Source of the DNA: Petrolisthes cinctipes
Lineage: Eukaryota > Arthropoda > Malacostraca > Decapoda > Porcellanidae
Reading direction: 5' to 3'
Length of the DNA stretch: 64,000 bases
Assembly: GCA_033782935.1 (NCBI GenBank)
Contig: JAWQEG010000259.1
Span: forward strand, 3,636,001 to 3,700,000
Each line of letters opens with the position of its first letter. Within the stretch, counting starts at the first letter, position 1. Below, in pieces: positions 23,377-37,878 of this stretch. Below the pieces are notes generated by a model that was not told where the DNA came from, ran no database searches, and saw only the letters and a program-made list of their open reading frames with translations. The position numbers and the translations under genes were made by a program.

Positions 23377-25659
23377 TACCTTCTGGGACCTCTAAATATC
23401 GAATTTTCGGGTGTTTTGGGACTGAATTTGATATATCGATTTTTTGGCACCTAAAATGTCGATTTTTAGCATGTTTTTAGCCTATATTTTGAAAATATTC
23501 TAGCACTGTGTAGGCATGTACAGTTTGCTTCTGGGACCCCAAAATATTGAATTTTCGGGTGTTTTGAGCCTGAATTTGAGATATAAACTGGTACAGAAGA
23601 TACATGCCCATATTGACTTTGGGCATCTAAAATATCGATTTTCAGCATGTTTTGGGCCTGTATTTTGAAAATACTCTAACACTGAGTAGGCATGTACAGA
23701 TTGCTTCTGGGACCCCAAAATATTGAATTTTCGGGTGTTTTGAGCCTTAATTTGAGATATAAACGGGTACTGAAGATGCATGCACATATCGACTTTTGTG
23801 CACATAAAAGATCGATTTTCAGTATGTTTTGAGCATGTATTTTGAAAATACTCTAACACGGAGTAGGCATGTACAGATCGCTTCTGGGACCCCTAAATAT
23901 CGAATTTTCGGGTGTTTTGGGACTGAATTTGAGATATCGATTTTTTGGCACCTAAAATGTCGATTTTTAGCATGTTTTTAGCCTATATTTTGAAAATATT
24001 CTCGCACTGAGTAGGCATGTATAGATTGCTTCTGGGACCCCAAAATATTGAATTTTTTGGTGTTTTGAGCCTGAATTTGAGATATAAACGGGTACAGAAG
24101 ATACATGCACATATTGACTTTGGGCATCTAAAATATCGATTTTCAGCATGTTTTGGGCCTGTATATTGAAAATACTCTAACACTGAGTAGGCATGTACAG
24201 ATTGCTTCTGGGACCCCAAAATATTGAATTTTCGGGTGTTTTGAGCCTGAATTTGAGATATAAACGGGTACTGAAGATGCATGCACATATCGACTTTTGT
24301 GCACCTAAAAGACCGATTTTCAGTATGTTTTGAGCATGTATTTTGAAAATACTCTAACACGGAGTAGACATGTACAGATCGCTTCTGGGACCCCTAAATA
24401 TCGAATTTTCGGGTGTTTTGGGACTGAATTTGAGATATCGACTTTTTGGCACCTAAAAGATCGATTTTTAGCATGTTTTTAGCCTATATTTTGAAAATAT
24501 TCTAGCACTGTACAGATTGCTTCTGGGACCCCAAAATATTGAATTTTCGGGTGTTTTGAGCCTGAATTTGAGATATAAACGGGTACAGAAGATACATGCA
24601 CATATTGACTTTGGGCACCAAAAATATCGATTTTCAGCATGTTTTGGGCCTGAATTTTTAAAATACTCTAACACGGAGTAGCCATGTACAGATCGCTTCT
24701 GGGACCCCAAAATATCGAATTTTCGGGTGTTTAGGGCCAGAATTTGCGATGTAATCGGGTACAGAAGATGCATGCACATATCGACTTTTGGGCACCTAAA
24801 AGATCGATTTTCAGTATGTTTTTGGCCTATATTTTGAAAATATTCTAGCACTGTACAGATCGCTTCTGGGACCCCAAAATATCGAATTTTCGGGTGTTTA
24901 GGGCCAGAATTTGAGATATAAACGGGTACAGAAGATGCATGCACATATCGACTTTTGGGCACCTAAAAGATCGATTTTAAGTATGTTTTTGGCCTGTATT
25001 TTGAAAATACTCTAACACGGAGTAGGCATGTACAGATACCTTCTGGGACCTCTAAATATCGAATTTTCGGGTGTTTTGGGACTGAATGTGAGATATCGAT
25101 TTTTTGGCACCTAAAATGTCGATTTTTAGCATGTTTTTAGCCTATATTTTGAAAATATTCTAGCACTGTGTAGGCATGTACAGATTGCTTCTGGGACCCC
25201 AAAATATTGAATTTTCGGGTGTTTTGAGCCTGAATTTGAGATATAAACGGGTACAGAAGATACATGCACATATTGACTTTGGGCATCTAAAATATCGATT
25301 TTCAGCATGTTTTGGGCCTGTATTTTGAAAATACTCTAACACTGAGTAGGCATGTACAGATTGCTTCTGGGACCCCAAAATATTGAATTTTCGGGTGTTT
25401 TGAGCCTGAATTTGAGATATAAACGGGTACTGAAGATGCATGCACATATCGACTTTTGTGCACCTAAAAGATCGATTTTCAGTATGTTTTGAGCATGTAT
25501 TTTGAAAATACTCTAACACGGAGTAGGCATGTACAGATCGCTTCTGGGACCCCTAAATATCGAATTTTCGGGTGTTTTGGGACTGAATTTGAGATATCGA
25601 CTTTTTGGCACCTAAAAGATCGATTTTTAGCATGTTTTTAGCCTATATTTTGAAATTAT
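23377..25659. repeat. 2.28-kb segment, copy 2 of a 4,641-bp-spaced pair
   Basis: Unit starts 23466, 23967, 24468 (658) and 25126. It is colinear with 18736-21018 with scattered substitutions, for example cagtttgc near 23523, tgcccat near 23606, tctcgcactg near 24003 and gaccgatt near 24312. By eye the divergence is clearly higher than between the 1,925-bp copies, so this duplication is probably older. Confidence 0.87.
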
Positions 25660-28600
25660 TCTAGCACTGTACAGATTGCTTCTGGGACCCCAAAATATTG
25701 AATTTTTGGGTGTTTTGAGCATGAATTTGAGATATAAACGGGTACAGAAGATACATGCACATATTGACTTTGGGCACCAAAATTATCGATTTTCAGCATG
25801 TTTTGGGCCTGAATTTTGAAAATACTCTAACACGGAGTAGGCATGTACAGATCGCTTCTGGGACCCCAAAATATCGAATTTTCGGGTGTTTTGGGACTGA
25901 ATTTGATATATCGACTTTTTGGCACCTAAAAGATCGATTTTTAGCATGTTTTTTGCCTATATTTTGAAAATATTCTAGCACTGTACAGATCGCTTCTGGG
26001 ACCCCAAAATATCGAATTTTCGGGTGTTTAGGGCCAGAATTTGAGATATAAACAAGTACAGAAGATGCATGCACATATCGACTTTTGGGCACCTAAAAGA
26101 TCGATTTTAAGTATGTTTTTGGCCTGTATTTTGAAAATACTCTAACACGGAGTAGGCATGTACAGATACCTTCTGGGACCTCTAAATATCGAATTTTCGG
26201 GTGTTTTGGAACTGAATTTGAGATATCGATTTTTTGGCACCTAAAATGTCGATTTTTAGCATGTTTTTAGCCTATATTTTGAAAATATTCTAGCACTGTG
26301 TAGGCATGTACAGATTGCTTCTGGGACCCCAAAATATTGAATTTTCGGGTGTTTTGAGCCTGAATTTGAGATATAAACGGGTACAGAAGATACATGCACA
26401 TATTGACTTTGGGCATCTAAAATATCGATTTTCAGCATGTTTTGGGCCTGTATTTTGAAAATACTGAATTTGAGATATAAACGGGTACTGAAGATGCATG
26501 CACATATCGACTTTTGTGCACCTAAAAGATCGATTTTCAGTATGTTTTGAGCATGTATTTTGAAAATACTCTAACACGGAGTAGGCATGTACAGATCGCT
26601 TCTGGGACCCCTAAATATCGAATTTTCGGGTGTTTTGGGACTGAATTTGAGATATCGACTTTTTGGCACCTAAAAGATCGATTTTTAGCATGTTTTTAGC
26701 CTATATTTTGAAAATATTCTAGCACTGTATAGATTGCTTCTGGGACCCAAAAATATTGAATTTTCGGGTGTTTTGAGCCTGAATTTGAGATATAAACGGG
26801 TACAGAAGATACATGCACATTTTGACTTTGGGCACCAAAAATATCGATTTTCAGCATGTTTTGGGCCTGAATTTTGAAAATACTCTAACACGGAGTAGGC
26901 ATGTACAGATCGCTTCTGGGACCCCAAAATATCGAATTTTCGGGTGTTTAGGGCCAGAATTTGAGATGTAATCGGGTACAGAAGATGCATGCACATATCG
27001 CCTTTTGGGCACCTAAAAGATCGATTTTCAGTATGTTTTTGGCCTGTATTTTGAAAATACTCTAACACGGAGTAGGCATGTACAGATACCTTCTGGGACC
27101 TCTAAATATCGAATTTTCGGGTGTTTTGGGACTGAATTTGAGATATCGATTTCTTGGCACCTAAAATGTCGATTTTTAGCATGTTTTTAGCCTATATTTT
27201 GAAAATATTCTAGCACTGTACAGATCGCTTCTGGGACCCCAAAATATCGAATTTTCGGGTGTTTAGGGCCAGAATTTGAGATATAAACGGGTACAGAAGA
27301 TGCATGCACATATCGACTTTTGGGCACCTAAAAGATCGATTTTAAGTATGTTTTTGGCCTGTATTTTGAAAATACTCTAACACGGAGTAGGCATGTACAG
27401 ATACCTTCTGGGACCTCTAAATATCGAATTTTCGGGTGTTTTGGGACTGAATTTGAGATATCGATTTTTTGGCACCTAAAATGTCGATTTTTAGCATGTT
27501 TTTAGCCTATATTTTGAAAATATTCTAGCACTGTGTAGGCATGTACAGATTGCTTCTGGGACCCCAAAATATTGAATTTTCGGGTGTTTTGAGCCTGAAT
27601 TTGAGATATAAACGGGTACAGAAGATACATGCACATATTGACTTTGGGCATCTAAAATATCGATTTTCAGCATGTTTTGGGCCTGTATTTTGCAAATACT
27701 CTAACACTGAGTAGGCATGTACAGATTGCTTCTGGGACCCCAAAATATTGAATTTTCGGGTGTTTTGAGCCTGAATTTGAGATATAAACGGGTACTGAAG
27801 ATGCATGCACATATCGACTTTTGTGCACCTAAAAGATCGATTTTCAGTATGTTCTGAGCATGTATTTTGAAAATACTCTAACACGGAGTAGGCATGTACA
27901 GATCGCTTCTGGGACCCCTAAATATCGAATTTTCGGGTATTTTGGGACTGAATTTGAGATATCGACTTTTTGGCACCTAAAAGATCGATTTTTAGCATGT
28001 TTCTAGCCTATATTTTGAAAATATTCTAGCACTGTTCAGATTGCTTCTGGGACCCCAAAATATTCAATTTTCGGGTGTTTTGAGCCTGAATTTGAGATAT
28101 AAACGGGTACAGAAGATACATGCACATATTGACTTTGGGCACCAAATATATCGATTTTCAGCATGTTTTGGGCCTGAATTTTGAAAATACTCTAACACGG
28201 AGTAGGCATGTACAGATCGCTTCTGGGACCCCAAAATATCGAATTTTCGGGTATTTAGGGCCAGAATTTGAGATATAATCGGGTACAGAAGATGCATGCA
28301 CATATCGACTTTTGGGCACCTAAAAGATCGATTTTCAGTATGTTTTTGGCCTGTATTTTGAAAATACTCTAACACGGAGTAGGCATGTACAGATACCTTC
28401 TGGGACCTCTAAATATCGAATTTTCGGGTGTTTTGGGACTGAATTTGAGATATCGATTTTTTGGCACCTAAAATGTCGATTTTTAGCATGTTTTTAGCCT
28501 ATATTTTGAAAATATTCTAGCACTGTGTAGGCATGTACAGATTGCTTCTGGGACCCCAAAATATTGAATTTTCGGGTGTTTTGAGCCTGAATTTGAGATA

Positions 28601-31600
28601 TAAACGGGTACTGAAGATGCATGCACATATCGACTTTTGTGCACCTAAAAGATCGATTTTCAGTATGTTTTGAGTATATATTTTGAAAATACTCTAACAC
28701 GGAGTAGGCATGTACAGATTGCTTCTGGGACCCCAAAATATTGAATTTTCGGGTGTTTTGAGCCTGAATTTGAGATATAAACGGGTACAGAAGATACATG
28801 CACATATTGACTTTGGGCACCAAAAATATCGATTTTCAGCATGTTTTGGGCCTGAATTTTGAAAATACTCTAACACGGAAGTAGGCATGTACAGATCGCT
28901 TCTGGGACCCAAAAATATCGAATTTTCGGGTGTTTAGGGCCAGAATTTGAGATATAAACGGGTACAGAAGATGCATGCACATATCGACTTTTAGGCACCT
29001 AAAAGATCGATTTTCAGTATGTTTTTTTGCTGTATTTTGAAAATACTCTAACACGGAGTAGGCATGTACAGATACCTTCTGGGACCTCTAAATATCGAAT
29101 TTTCGGGTGTTTTGGGACTGAATTTGATATATCGATTTTTTGGCACCTAAAATGTCGATTTTTAGCATGTTTTTAGCCTATATTTTGAAAATATTCTAGC
29201 ACTGTGTAGGCATGTACAGATTGCTTCTGGGACCCCAAAATATTGAATTTTCGGGTGTTTTGAGCCTGAATTTGAGATATAAACGGGTACAGAAGATACA
29301 TGCACATATTGACTCTGGGCATCTAAAATATCGATTTTCAGCATGTTTTGGGCCTGTATTTTGAAAATACTCTAACACAAAGTAGGCATGTACAGATTGC
29401 TTCTGGGAACCCAAAATATTGAATTTTTGGGTGTTTTGAGCCTGAATTTGAGATATAAACGGGTACTGAAGATGCATGCACATATCGACTTTTGTGCACC
29501 TAAAAGATCGATTTTCAGTATGTTTTGAGCATGTATTTTGAAAATACTCTAACACGGAGTAGGCATGTACAGATCGCTTCTGGGACGCCTAAATATCGAA
29601 TTTTCGGGTGTTTTGGGACTGAATTTGAGATATCGACTTTTTGGCACCTAAAAGATCGATTTTAGCATGTTTTTAGCCTATATTTTGAAAATATTCTAGC
29701 ACTGTACAGATTGCTTCTGGGACCCCAAAATATTGAATTTTCGGGTGTTTTGAGCCTGAATTTGAGATATAAACGGGTACAGAAGATACATGCAGATATT
29801 GACTTTGGGCATCTAAAATATCGATTTTCAGCATGTTTTGGGCCTGTATTTTGAAAATACTCTAACACTGTACAGATTGCTTCTGGGACCCCAAAATATT
29901 GAATTTTCGGGTGTTTTGAGCCTGAATTTGAGATATAAACGGGTACTGAAGATGCATGCACATATCGACTTTTGTGCACCTAAAAGATCGATTTTCAGTA
30001 TGTTTTGAGCATGTATTTTGAAAATACTCTAACACGGAGTAGGCATGTACAGATCGCTTCTAGGACCCCTAAATATCGAATTTTCGGGTGTTTTGGGTCT
30101 GAATTTGAGATATCGACTTTTTGGCACCTAAAAGATCGATTTTTAGCATGTTTTTAGCCTATATTTTGAAAATATTCTAGCACTGAGTAGGCATGTACAG
30201 ATTGCTTCTGGGACCCCATAATATTGAATTTTCGGGTGTTTTGAGCCTGAATTTGAGATATAAACGGGTACAGAAGATACATGCACATATTGACTATGGG
30301 CACACAAAATATCGATTTTCAGCATGTTTTGGGCCTGAATTTTGAAAATACTCTAACACGGAGTAGGCATGTACAGATCGCTTCTGGGACCCCAAAATAT
30401 CGAATTTTCGTGTGTTTAGGGCCAGAATTTGAGATATAAACGGGTACAGAAGATGCATGCACATATCGACTTTTGGGCACCTAAAAGATCGATTTTCAGT
30501 ATGTTTTTGGCCAGTATTTTGAAAATACTCTAACACGGAGTAGGCATGTACAGATCGCTTCTGGGACCTCTAAATATCGAATTTTCGGGTGTTTTGGGAC
30601 TGAATTTGAGATATCGATTTTTTGGCACCTAAAATGTCGATTTTCAGCATGTTTTTAGCCTATATTTTGAAAATATTCTAGCACTGTGTAGGCATGTACA
30701 GATTGCTTCTGGGACCCCAAAATATTGAATTTTAGGGTGTTTTGAGCCTGAATTTGAGATATAAACGGGTACAGAAGATACATACACATATTGACTTTGG
30801 GCACCAAAAATATCAATTTTCAGCATGTTTTGGGCCTGAATTTTGAAAATACTCTAACACTGAGTAGGCATGTACAGATTGCTTCTGGGACCCCAAAATA
30901 TTGAATTTTCGGGTGTTTTGAGCCTGAATTTGAGATATAAACGGATACTGAAGATGCATGCACATATCGACTTTTGTGCACCTAAAAGATCGATTTTCAG
31001 TATGTTTTGAGCATGTATTTTGAAAATACTCTAACACGGAGTAGGCATGTACAGATCGCTTCTGGGACCCCTAAATATCGAATTTTCGGGTGTTTTGGGA
31101 CTGAATTTGAGATATCGACTTTTTGGCACCTAAAAGATCGATTTTTAGCATGTTTTTAGCCTATATTTTGAAAAAATTCTAGCACTGAGTAGGCATGTAC
31201 AGATTGCTTTTGGGACCCCAAAATATTGAATTTTCGGGTGTTTTGAGCCTGAATTTGAGATATAAACGGGTACAGAAGATACATGCACATATTGACTTTG
31301 GGCATCTAAAATATCGATTTTTAGCATGTTTTTAGCCTATATTTTGAAAATATTCTAGCACTGAGTAGGCATGTACAGATTGCTTCTGGGACCCCAAAAT
31401 ATTGAATTTTCGGGTGTTTTGAGCCTGAATTTGAGATATAAACGGGTACTGAAGATGCATGCACATATCGACTTTTGTGCACCTAAAAGATCGATTTTCA
31501 GTATGTTTTGAGCATGTATTTTGAAAATACTCTAACACGGAGTAGGCATGTACAGATCGCTTCTGGGACCCCTAAATATCGAATTTTCGGGTGTTTTGGG

Positions 31601-32387
31601 ACTGAATTTGAGATATCGACTTTTTGGCACCTAAAAGATCGATTTTTAGAATGTTTTTAGCCTATATTTTGAAAATATTCTAGCACTGAGTAGGCATGTA
31701 CAGATTGCTTCTGGGACCCCAAAATATTGAATTTTCGGGGGTTTTGAGCCTGAATTTGAGATATAAACGGGTACAGAAGATACATGCACATATTGACTTT
31801 GGGCATCTAAAATATCGATTTTCAGCATGTTTTGGGCCTGAATTTTGAAAATACTCTAACACGGAGTAGGCATGTACAGATCGCTTCTGGGACCCCAAAA
31901 TATCGAATTTTCGGGTGTTTTGAGCCTGAATTTGAGATATAAACAGGTACTGAAGATGCATGCACATATCGACTTTTGTGCACATAAAAGATCGATTTTC
32001 AGTATGTTTTGAGCATGTATTTTGAAAATACTCTAACACGGAGTAGGCATGTACAGATCGCTTCTGGGACCCCTAAATATCGAATTTTCCGGTGTTTTGG
32101 GACTGAATTTGAGATATCGACTTTTTGGCACCTAAAAGATCGATTTTTAGCATGTTTTTAGCCTATATTTTGAAAATATTCTAGCACTGTGTGCCTAGGC
32201 ATGTACAGATTGCTTCTGGGACCCCAAAATATTGAATTTTCGGGTGTTTTGAGCCTGAATTTGAGATATAAACGGGTACAGAAGATACATGCACATATTG
32301 ACTTTGGGCATCTAAAATATCGATTTTCAGCATGTTTTGGGCCTGTATTTTGAAAATACTCTAACACTGAGTAGGCATGTACAGATT
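25660..32387. repeat. Structurally scrambled zone rich in hybrid and deleted monomers
   Basis: Unit starts and lengths: 25627 (629, two C monomers), 26256 (429, with a 72-bp deletion joining aaaatact to gaatttgag near 26465), 26685 (491), 27176 (315), 27491 (501), 27992 (491), 28483 (679), 29162 (500), 29662 (481, two 10-bp deletions), 30143, 30644, 31145, 31646 (501 each), 32147 (504). At 28483-29162 three consecutive long monomers precede the C. Unit-length diversity is highest in this stretch, with few long near-identical blocks. Confidence 0.87.
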
Positions 32388-34156
32388 GCTTCTGGGACCC
32401 AAAAATATCGAATTTTCGGGTGTTTTGAGCCTGAATTTGAGATATAAACGGGTACTGAAGATGCATGCACATATCGACTTTTGTGCACCTAAAAGTTCGA
32501 TTTTCAGTATGTTTTGAGCATGTATTTTGAAAATACTCTAACACGGAGTAGGCATGTACAGATCGCTTCTGGGACCCCTAAATATCGAATTTTCGGGTGT
32601 TTGGGACTGAATTTGAGATATCGACTTTTTGGCACCTAAAAGATCGATTTTTAGCATGTTTTTAGCCTATATTTTGAAAATATTCTAGCACTGAGTAGGC
32701 AAGTACAGATTGCTTCTGGGACCCCAAAATATTGAATTTTCGGGTGTTTTGAGCCTGAATTTGAGATATAAACGGGTACAGAAGATACATGCACATATTG
32801 ACTTTGGGCATCTAAAATATCGATTTTCAGCATGTTTTGGGCCTGAATTTTGAAAATACTCTAACACTGAGTAGGCATGTACAGATTGCTTCAGGGACCC
32901 CAAGATTATGAATTTTCGGGTGTTTTGAGCCTGAATTTGAGATATAAACGGGTACTGAAGATGCATGCACATATCGACTTTTGTGCACCTAAAAGATCGA
33001 TTTTCAGTATGTTTTGAGCATGTATTTTGAAAATACTCTAACACGGAGTAGGCATGTACAGATCGCTTCTGGGACCCCTAAATATCGAATTTTCTGGTGT
33101 TTTGGGACTGAATTTGAGATATCGACTTTTTGGCACCTAAAAGATCGATTTTTAGCATGTTTTTAGCCTATATTTTGAAAATATTCTAGCACTGTGTGCC
33201 TAGGCATGTACAGATTGCTTCTGGGACCCCAAAATATTGAATTTTCGGGTGTTTTGAGCCTGAATTTGAGATATAAACGGGTACAGAAGATAAATGCACA
33301 TATTGACTTTGGGCATCTAAAATATCGATTTTCAGCATGTTTTGGGCCTGTATTTTGAAAATACTCTAACACTGAGTAGGCATGTACAGATTGCTTCTGG
33401 GACCCAAAAATATCGAATTTTCGGGTGTTTTGAGCCTGAATTTGAGATATAAACGGGTACTGAAGATGCATGCACATATCGACTTTTGTGCACCTAAAAG
33501 TTCGATTTTCAGTATGTTTTGAGCATGTATTTTGAAAATACTCTAACACGGAGTAGGCATGTACAGATCGCTTCTGGGACCCCTAAATATCGAATTTTCG
33601 GGTGTTTGGGACTGAATATGAGATATCGACTTTTTGGCACCTAAAAGATCGATTTTTAGCATGTTTTTAGCCTATATTTTGAAAATATTCTAGCACTGAG
33701 TAGGCAAGTACAGATTGCTTCTGGGACCCCAAAATATTGAATTTTCGGGTGTTTTGAGCCTGAATTTGAGATATAAACGGGTACAGAAGATACATGCACA
33801 TATTGACTTTGGGCATCTAAAATATCGATTTTCAGCATGTTTTGGGCCTGAATTTTGAAAATACTCTATCACTGAGTAGGCATGTACAGATTGCTTCAGG
33901 GACCCCAAGATTATGAATTTTCGGGTGTTTTGAGCCTGAATTTGAGATATAAACGGGTACTGAAGATGCATGCACATATCGACTTTTGTGCACCTAAAAG
34001 ATCGATTTTCAGTATGTTTTGAGCATGTATTTTGAAAATACTCTAACACGGAGTAGGCATGTACAGATCGCTTCTGGGACCCCTAAATATCGAATTTTCG
34101 GGTGTTTTGGGACTGAATTTGAGATATCGACTTTTTGGCACCTAAAAGATCGATTG
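32147..34156. repeat. Two tandem copies of a 1,005-bp dimer-of-trimers
   Basis: The copies start at 32147 and 33152, each made of a 504-bp and a 501-bp unit. Each 504-bp unit has a 4-bp insertion giving the palindrome TGCCTAGGCA (near 32191 and 33196) and a one-T deletion in gtgtttggg. Shared private variants are cccaaaaatatcg, aaaagttcg, ggcaagtacag, cttcaggg and caagattatg. The motif set recurs once more near 38687 inside the 5.67-kb duplicate. Confidence 0.9.
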
Positions 34157-37100
34157 TTAGCATGTTTTTAGCCTATATTTTGAAAATATTCTAGCACTGA
34201 GTAGGCATGTACAGATTGCTTCTGGGACCCCAAAATATTGAATTTTCGGGTGTTTTGAGCCTGAATTTGAGATATAAACGGGTACAGAAGATTCATGCAC
34301 ATATTGACTTTGGGCATCTAAAATATCGATTTTCAGCATGTTTTGGGCCTGTATTTTGAAAATACTCTAACACTGAGTAGGCATGTACAGATTGCTTCTG
34401 GGACCCCAAAATATTGAATTTTCGGGTGTTTTGAGCCTGAATTTGAGATATAAACGGGTACTGAAGATGCATGCACATATCGACTTTTGTGCACCTAAAA
34501 GATCGATTTTCAGTATGTTTTGAGCATGTATTTTAAAAATACTCTAACACGGAGTAGGCATGTACAGATCGCTTCTGGGACCCCTAAATATCGAATTTTC
34601 GGGTGTTTTGGGACTGAATTTGAGATATCGACTTTTTGGCACCTAAAAGATCGATTTTTAGCATGTTTTTAGCCTATATTTTGAAAATATTCTAGCACTG
34701 AGTAGGCATGTACAGATTGCTTCTGGGACCCCAAAATATTGAATTTTCGGGTGTTTTGAGCCTGAATTTGAGATATAAACGGGTACAGAAGATACATGCA
34801 CATATTGACTTTGGGCACCAAAAATATCGATTTTCAGCATGTTTTGGGCCTGAATTTTGAAAATACTCTAACACTGAGTAGGCATGTACAGATTGCTTCT
34901 GGGACCCCAAAATATTGAATTTTCGGGTGTTTTGAGCCTGAATTTGAGATATAAACGTGTACTGAAGATGCATGCACATATCGACTTTTGTGCACCTAAA
35001 AGATCGATTTTCAGTATGTTTTGAGCATGTATTTTGAAAATACTCTAACACGGAGTAGGCATGTACAGATCGCTTCTGGGACCCCTAAATATCGAATTTA
35101 CGGGTGTTTGGGACTGAATTTGAGATATCGACTTTTTGGCACCTAAAAGATCGATTTTTAGCATGTTTTTAGCCTATATTTTGAAAATATTCTAGCACTG
35201 AGTAGGCATGTACAGATTGCTTCTGGGACCCCAAAATATTGAATTTTCGGGTGTTTTGAGCCTGAATTTGAGATATAAACGGGTACTGAAGATGCATGCA
35301 CATATCGACTTTTGTGCACCTAAAAGATCGATTTTCAGTATGTTTTGAGCATGTATTTTGAAAATACTCTAACACGGAGTAGGCATGTACAGATCGCTTC
35401 TGGGACCTCTAAATATCGAATTTTCGGGTGTTTTGGGACTGAATTTGAGATATCGACTTTTTGGCACCTAAAAGATCGATTTTTAGCATGTTTTTAGCCT
35501 ATATTTTGAAAATATTCTAGCACTGAGTAGGCATGTACAGATTGCTTCTGGGACCCCAAAATATTGAATTTTCGGGTGTTTTGAGCCTGAATTTGAGATA
35601 TAAACGGGTACAGAAGATACATGCACATATTGACTTTGGGCATCTAAAATATCGATTTTCAGCATGTTTTGAGCCTGAATTTTGAAAATACTCTAACACG
35701 GAGTAGGCATGTACAGATCGCTTCTGGGACCCCAAAATATCGAATTTTCGGGTGTTTTGAGCCAGAATTTGAGATATAAACGGGTACAGAAGATACATGC
35801 ACATATTGACTTTGGGCACCAAAAATATCGATTTTCAGCATGTTTTGGGCCTGAATTTTGAAAATACTCTAACACGGAGTAGGCATGTACAGATCGCTTC
35901 TGGGACCCCAAAATATCGAATTTTCGGGTGTTTTGGGACTGAATTTGAGATATAAACGGGTACTGAAGATGCATGCACATATCGACTTTTGTGCACCTAA
36001 AAGATCGATTTTCAGTATGTTTTGAGCATGTATTTTGAAAATACTCTAACACGGAGTAGGCATGTACAGATCGCTTCTGGGACCCCTAAATATCGAATTT
36101 TCGGGTGTTTTGGGACTGAATTTGAGATATCGACTTTTTGGCACCTAAAAGATCGATTTTTAGCATGTTTTTAGCCTATATTTTGAAAATATTCTAGCAC
36201 TAAGTAGGCATGTACAGATTGCTTCTGGGACCCCAAAATATTGAATTTTCGGGTGTTTTGAGCCTGAATTTGAGATATAAACGGGTACAGAAGATACATG
36301 CACATATTGACTTTGGGCACCAAAAATATCGATTTTTAGCATGTTTTTAGTCTATATTTTGAAAATATTCTAGCACTAAGTAGGCATGTACAGATCGCTT
36401 CTGGGACCCCAAAATATCGAATTTTCGGGTGTTTAGGGCCAGAATTTGAGATATAAACGGGTACAGAAGATGCATGCACATATCGACTTTTGGGCACCTA
36501 AAAGATCGATTTTCAGTATGTTTTGAGCATGTATTTTGAAAATACTCTAACACGGAGTAGGCATGTACAGATCGCTTCTGGGACCCCTAAATATCGAATT
36601 TTCGGGTGTTTTGGGACTGAATTTGAGATATCGACTTTTTGGCACCTAAAAGATCGATTTTTAGCATGTTTTAGCCTATATTTTGAAAATATTCTAGCAC
36701 TGTACAGATTGCTTCTGGGACCCCATAATATTGAATTTTCGGGTGTTTTGAGCCTGAATTTGAGATATAAACGGGTACAGAAGATACATGCAGATATTGA
36801 CTTTGGGCACCAAAAATATCGATTTTCAGTATGTTTTGGGCCTGAATTTTGAAAATACTCTAACACGGAGTAGGCATGTACAGATCGCTTCTGGGACCCC
36901 AAAATATCGAATTTTCGGGTGTTTAGGGCCAGAATTTGAGATATAAACGGGTACAGAAGATGCATGCACATATCGACTTTTGGGCACCTAAAAGATCGAT
37001 TTTCAGTATGTTTTTGGCCTGTATTTTGAAAATACTCTAACACGGAGTAGGCATGTACAGATACCTTCTGGGACCTCTAAATATTGAATTTTCGGGTGTT

Positions 37101-37878
37101 TTGGGACTGAATTTGAGATATCGATTTTTTGGCACCTGAAATGTCGATTTTTAGCATGTTTTTAGCCTATATTTTGAAATTATTCTAGCACTGTGTAGGC
37201 ATGTACAGATTGCTTTTGGGACCCCAAAATATTGAATTTTCGGGTGTTTTGAGCCTGAATTTGAGATATAAACGGGTACAAAAGATACATGCACATATTG
37301 ACTTTGGGCATCTAAAATATCGATTTTCAGCATGTTTTGAGCCTGTATTTTGAAAATACTCTAACACTGAGTAGGCATGTACAGATTGCTTCTGGAACCC
37401 CAAAATATTGAATTTTCGGGTGTTTTGAGCCTGAATTTGAGATATAAACGGGTACTGAAGATGCATGCACATATCGACTTTTGTGCACCTAAAAGATCGA
37501 TTTTCAGTATGTTTTGAGCATGTATTTTGAAAATACTCTAACACGGAGTAGGCATGTACAGATCGCTTCTGGGACCCCTAAATATCGAATTTTCGGGTGT
37601 TTTGGGACTGAATTTGAGATATCGACTTTTTGGCACCTAAAAGATCGATTTTTAGCATGTTTTTAGCCTATATTTTGAAAATATTCTAGCACTGTACAGA
37701 TTGCTTCTGGGACCCCAAAATATTGAATTTTCGGGTGTTTTGAGCCTGAATTTGAGATATAAACGGGTACAGAAGATACATGCACATATTGACTTTGGGC
37801 ACCAAATCTATCGATTTTCAGCATGTTTTGGGCCTGAATTTTGAAAATACTCTAACACGGAATAGGCATGTACAGATC
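32388..37878. repeat. 5,491-bp segmental tandem duplication, copy 1
   Basis: Unit starts 32651, 33152, 33656, 34157, 34658 (500), 35158 (325), 35483 (677), 36160, 36661 (490), 37151 and 37652 (490). Every unit has a counterpart 5,491 bp downstream up to about 35650 and 5,668 bp downstream after that. It includes rare markers such as gattgttagc near 34154, attttaaaaatact near 34532, gtttttagtctat near 36343 and catgttttagcc near 36665. Confidence 0.94.
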
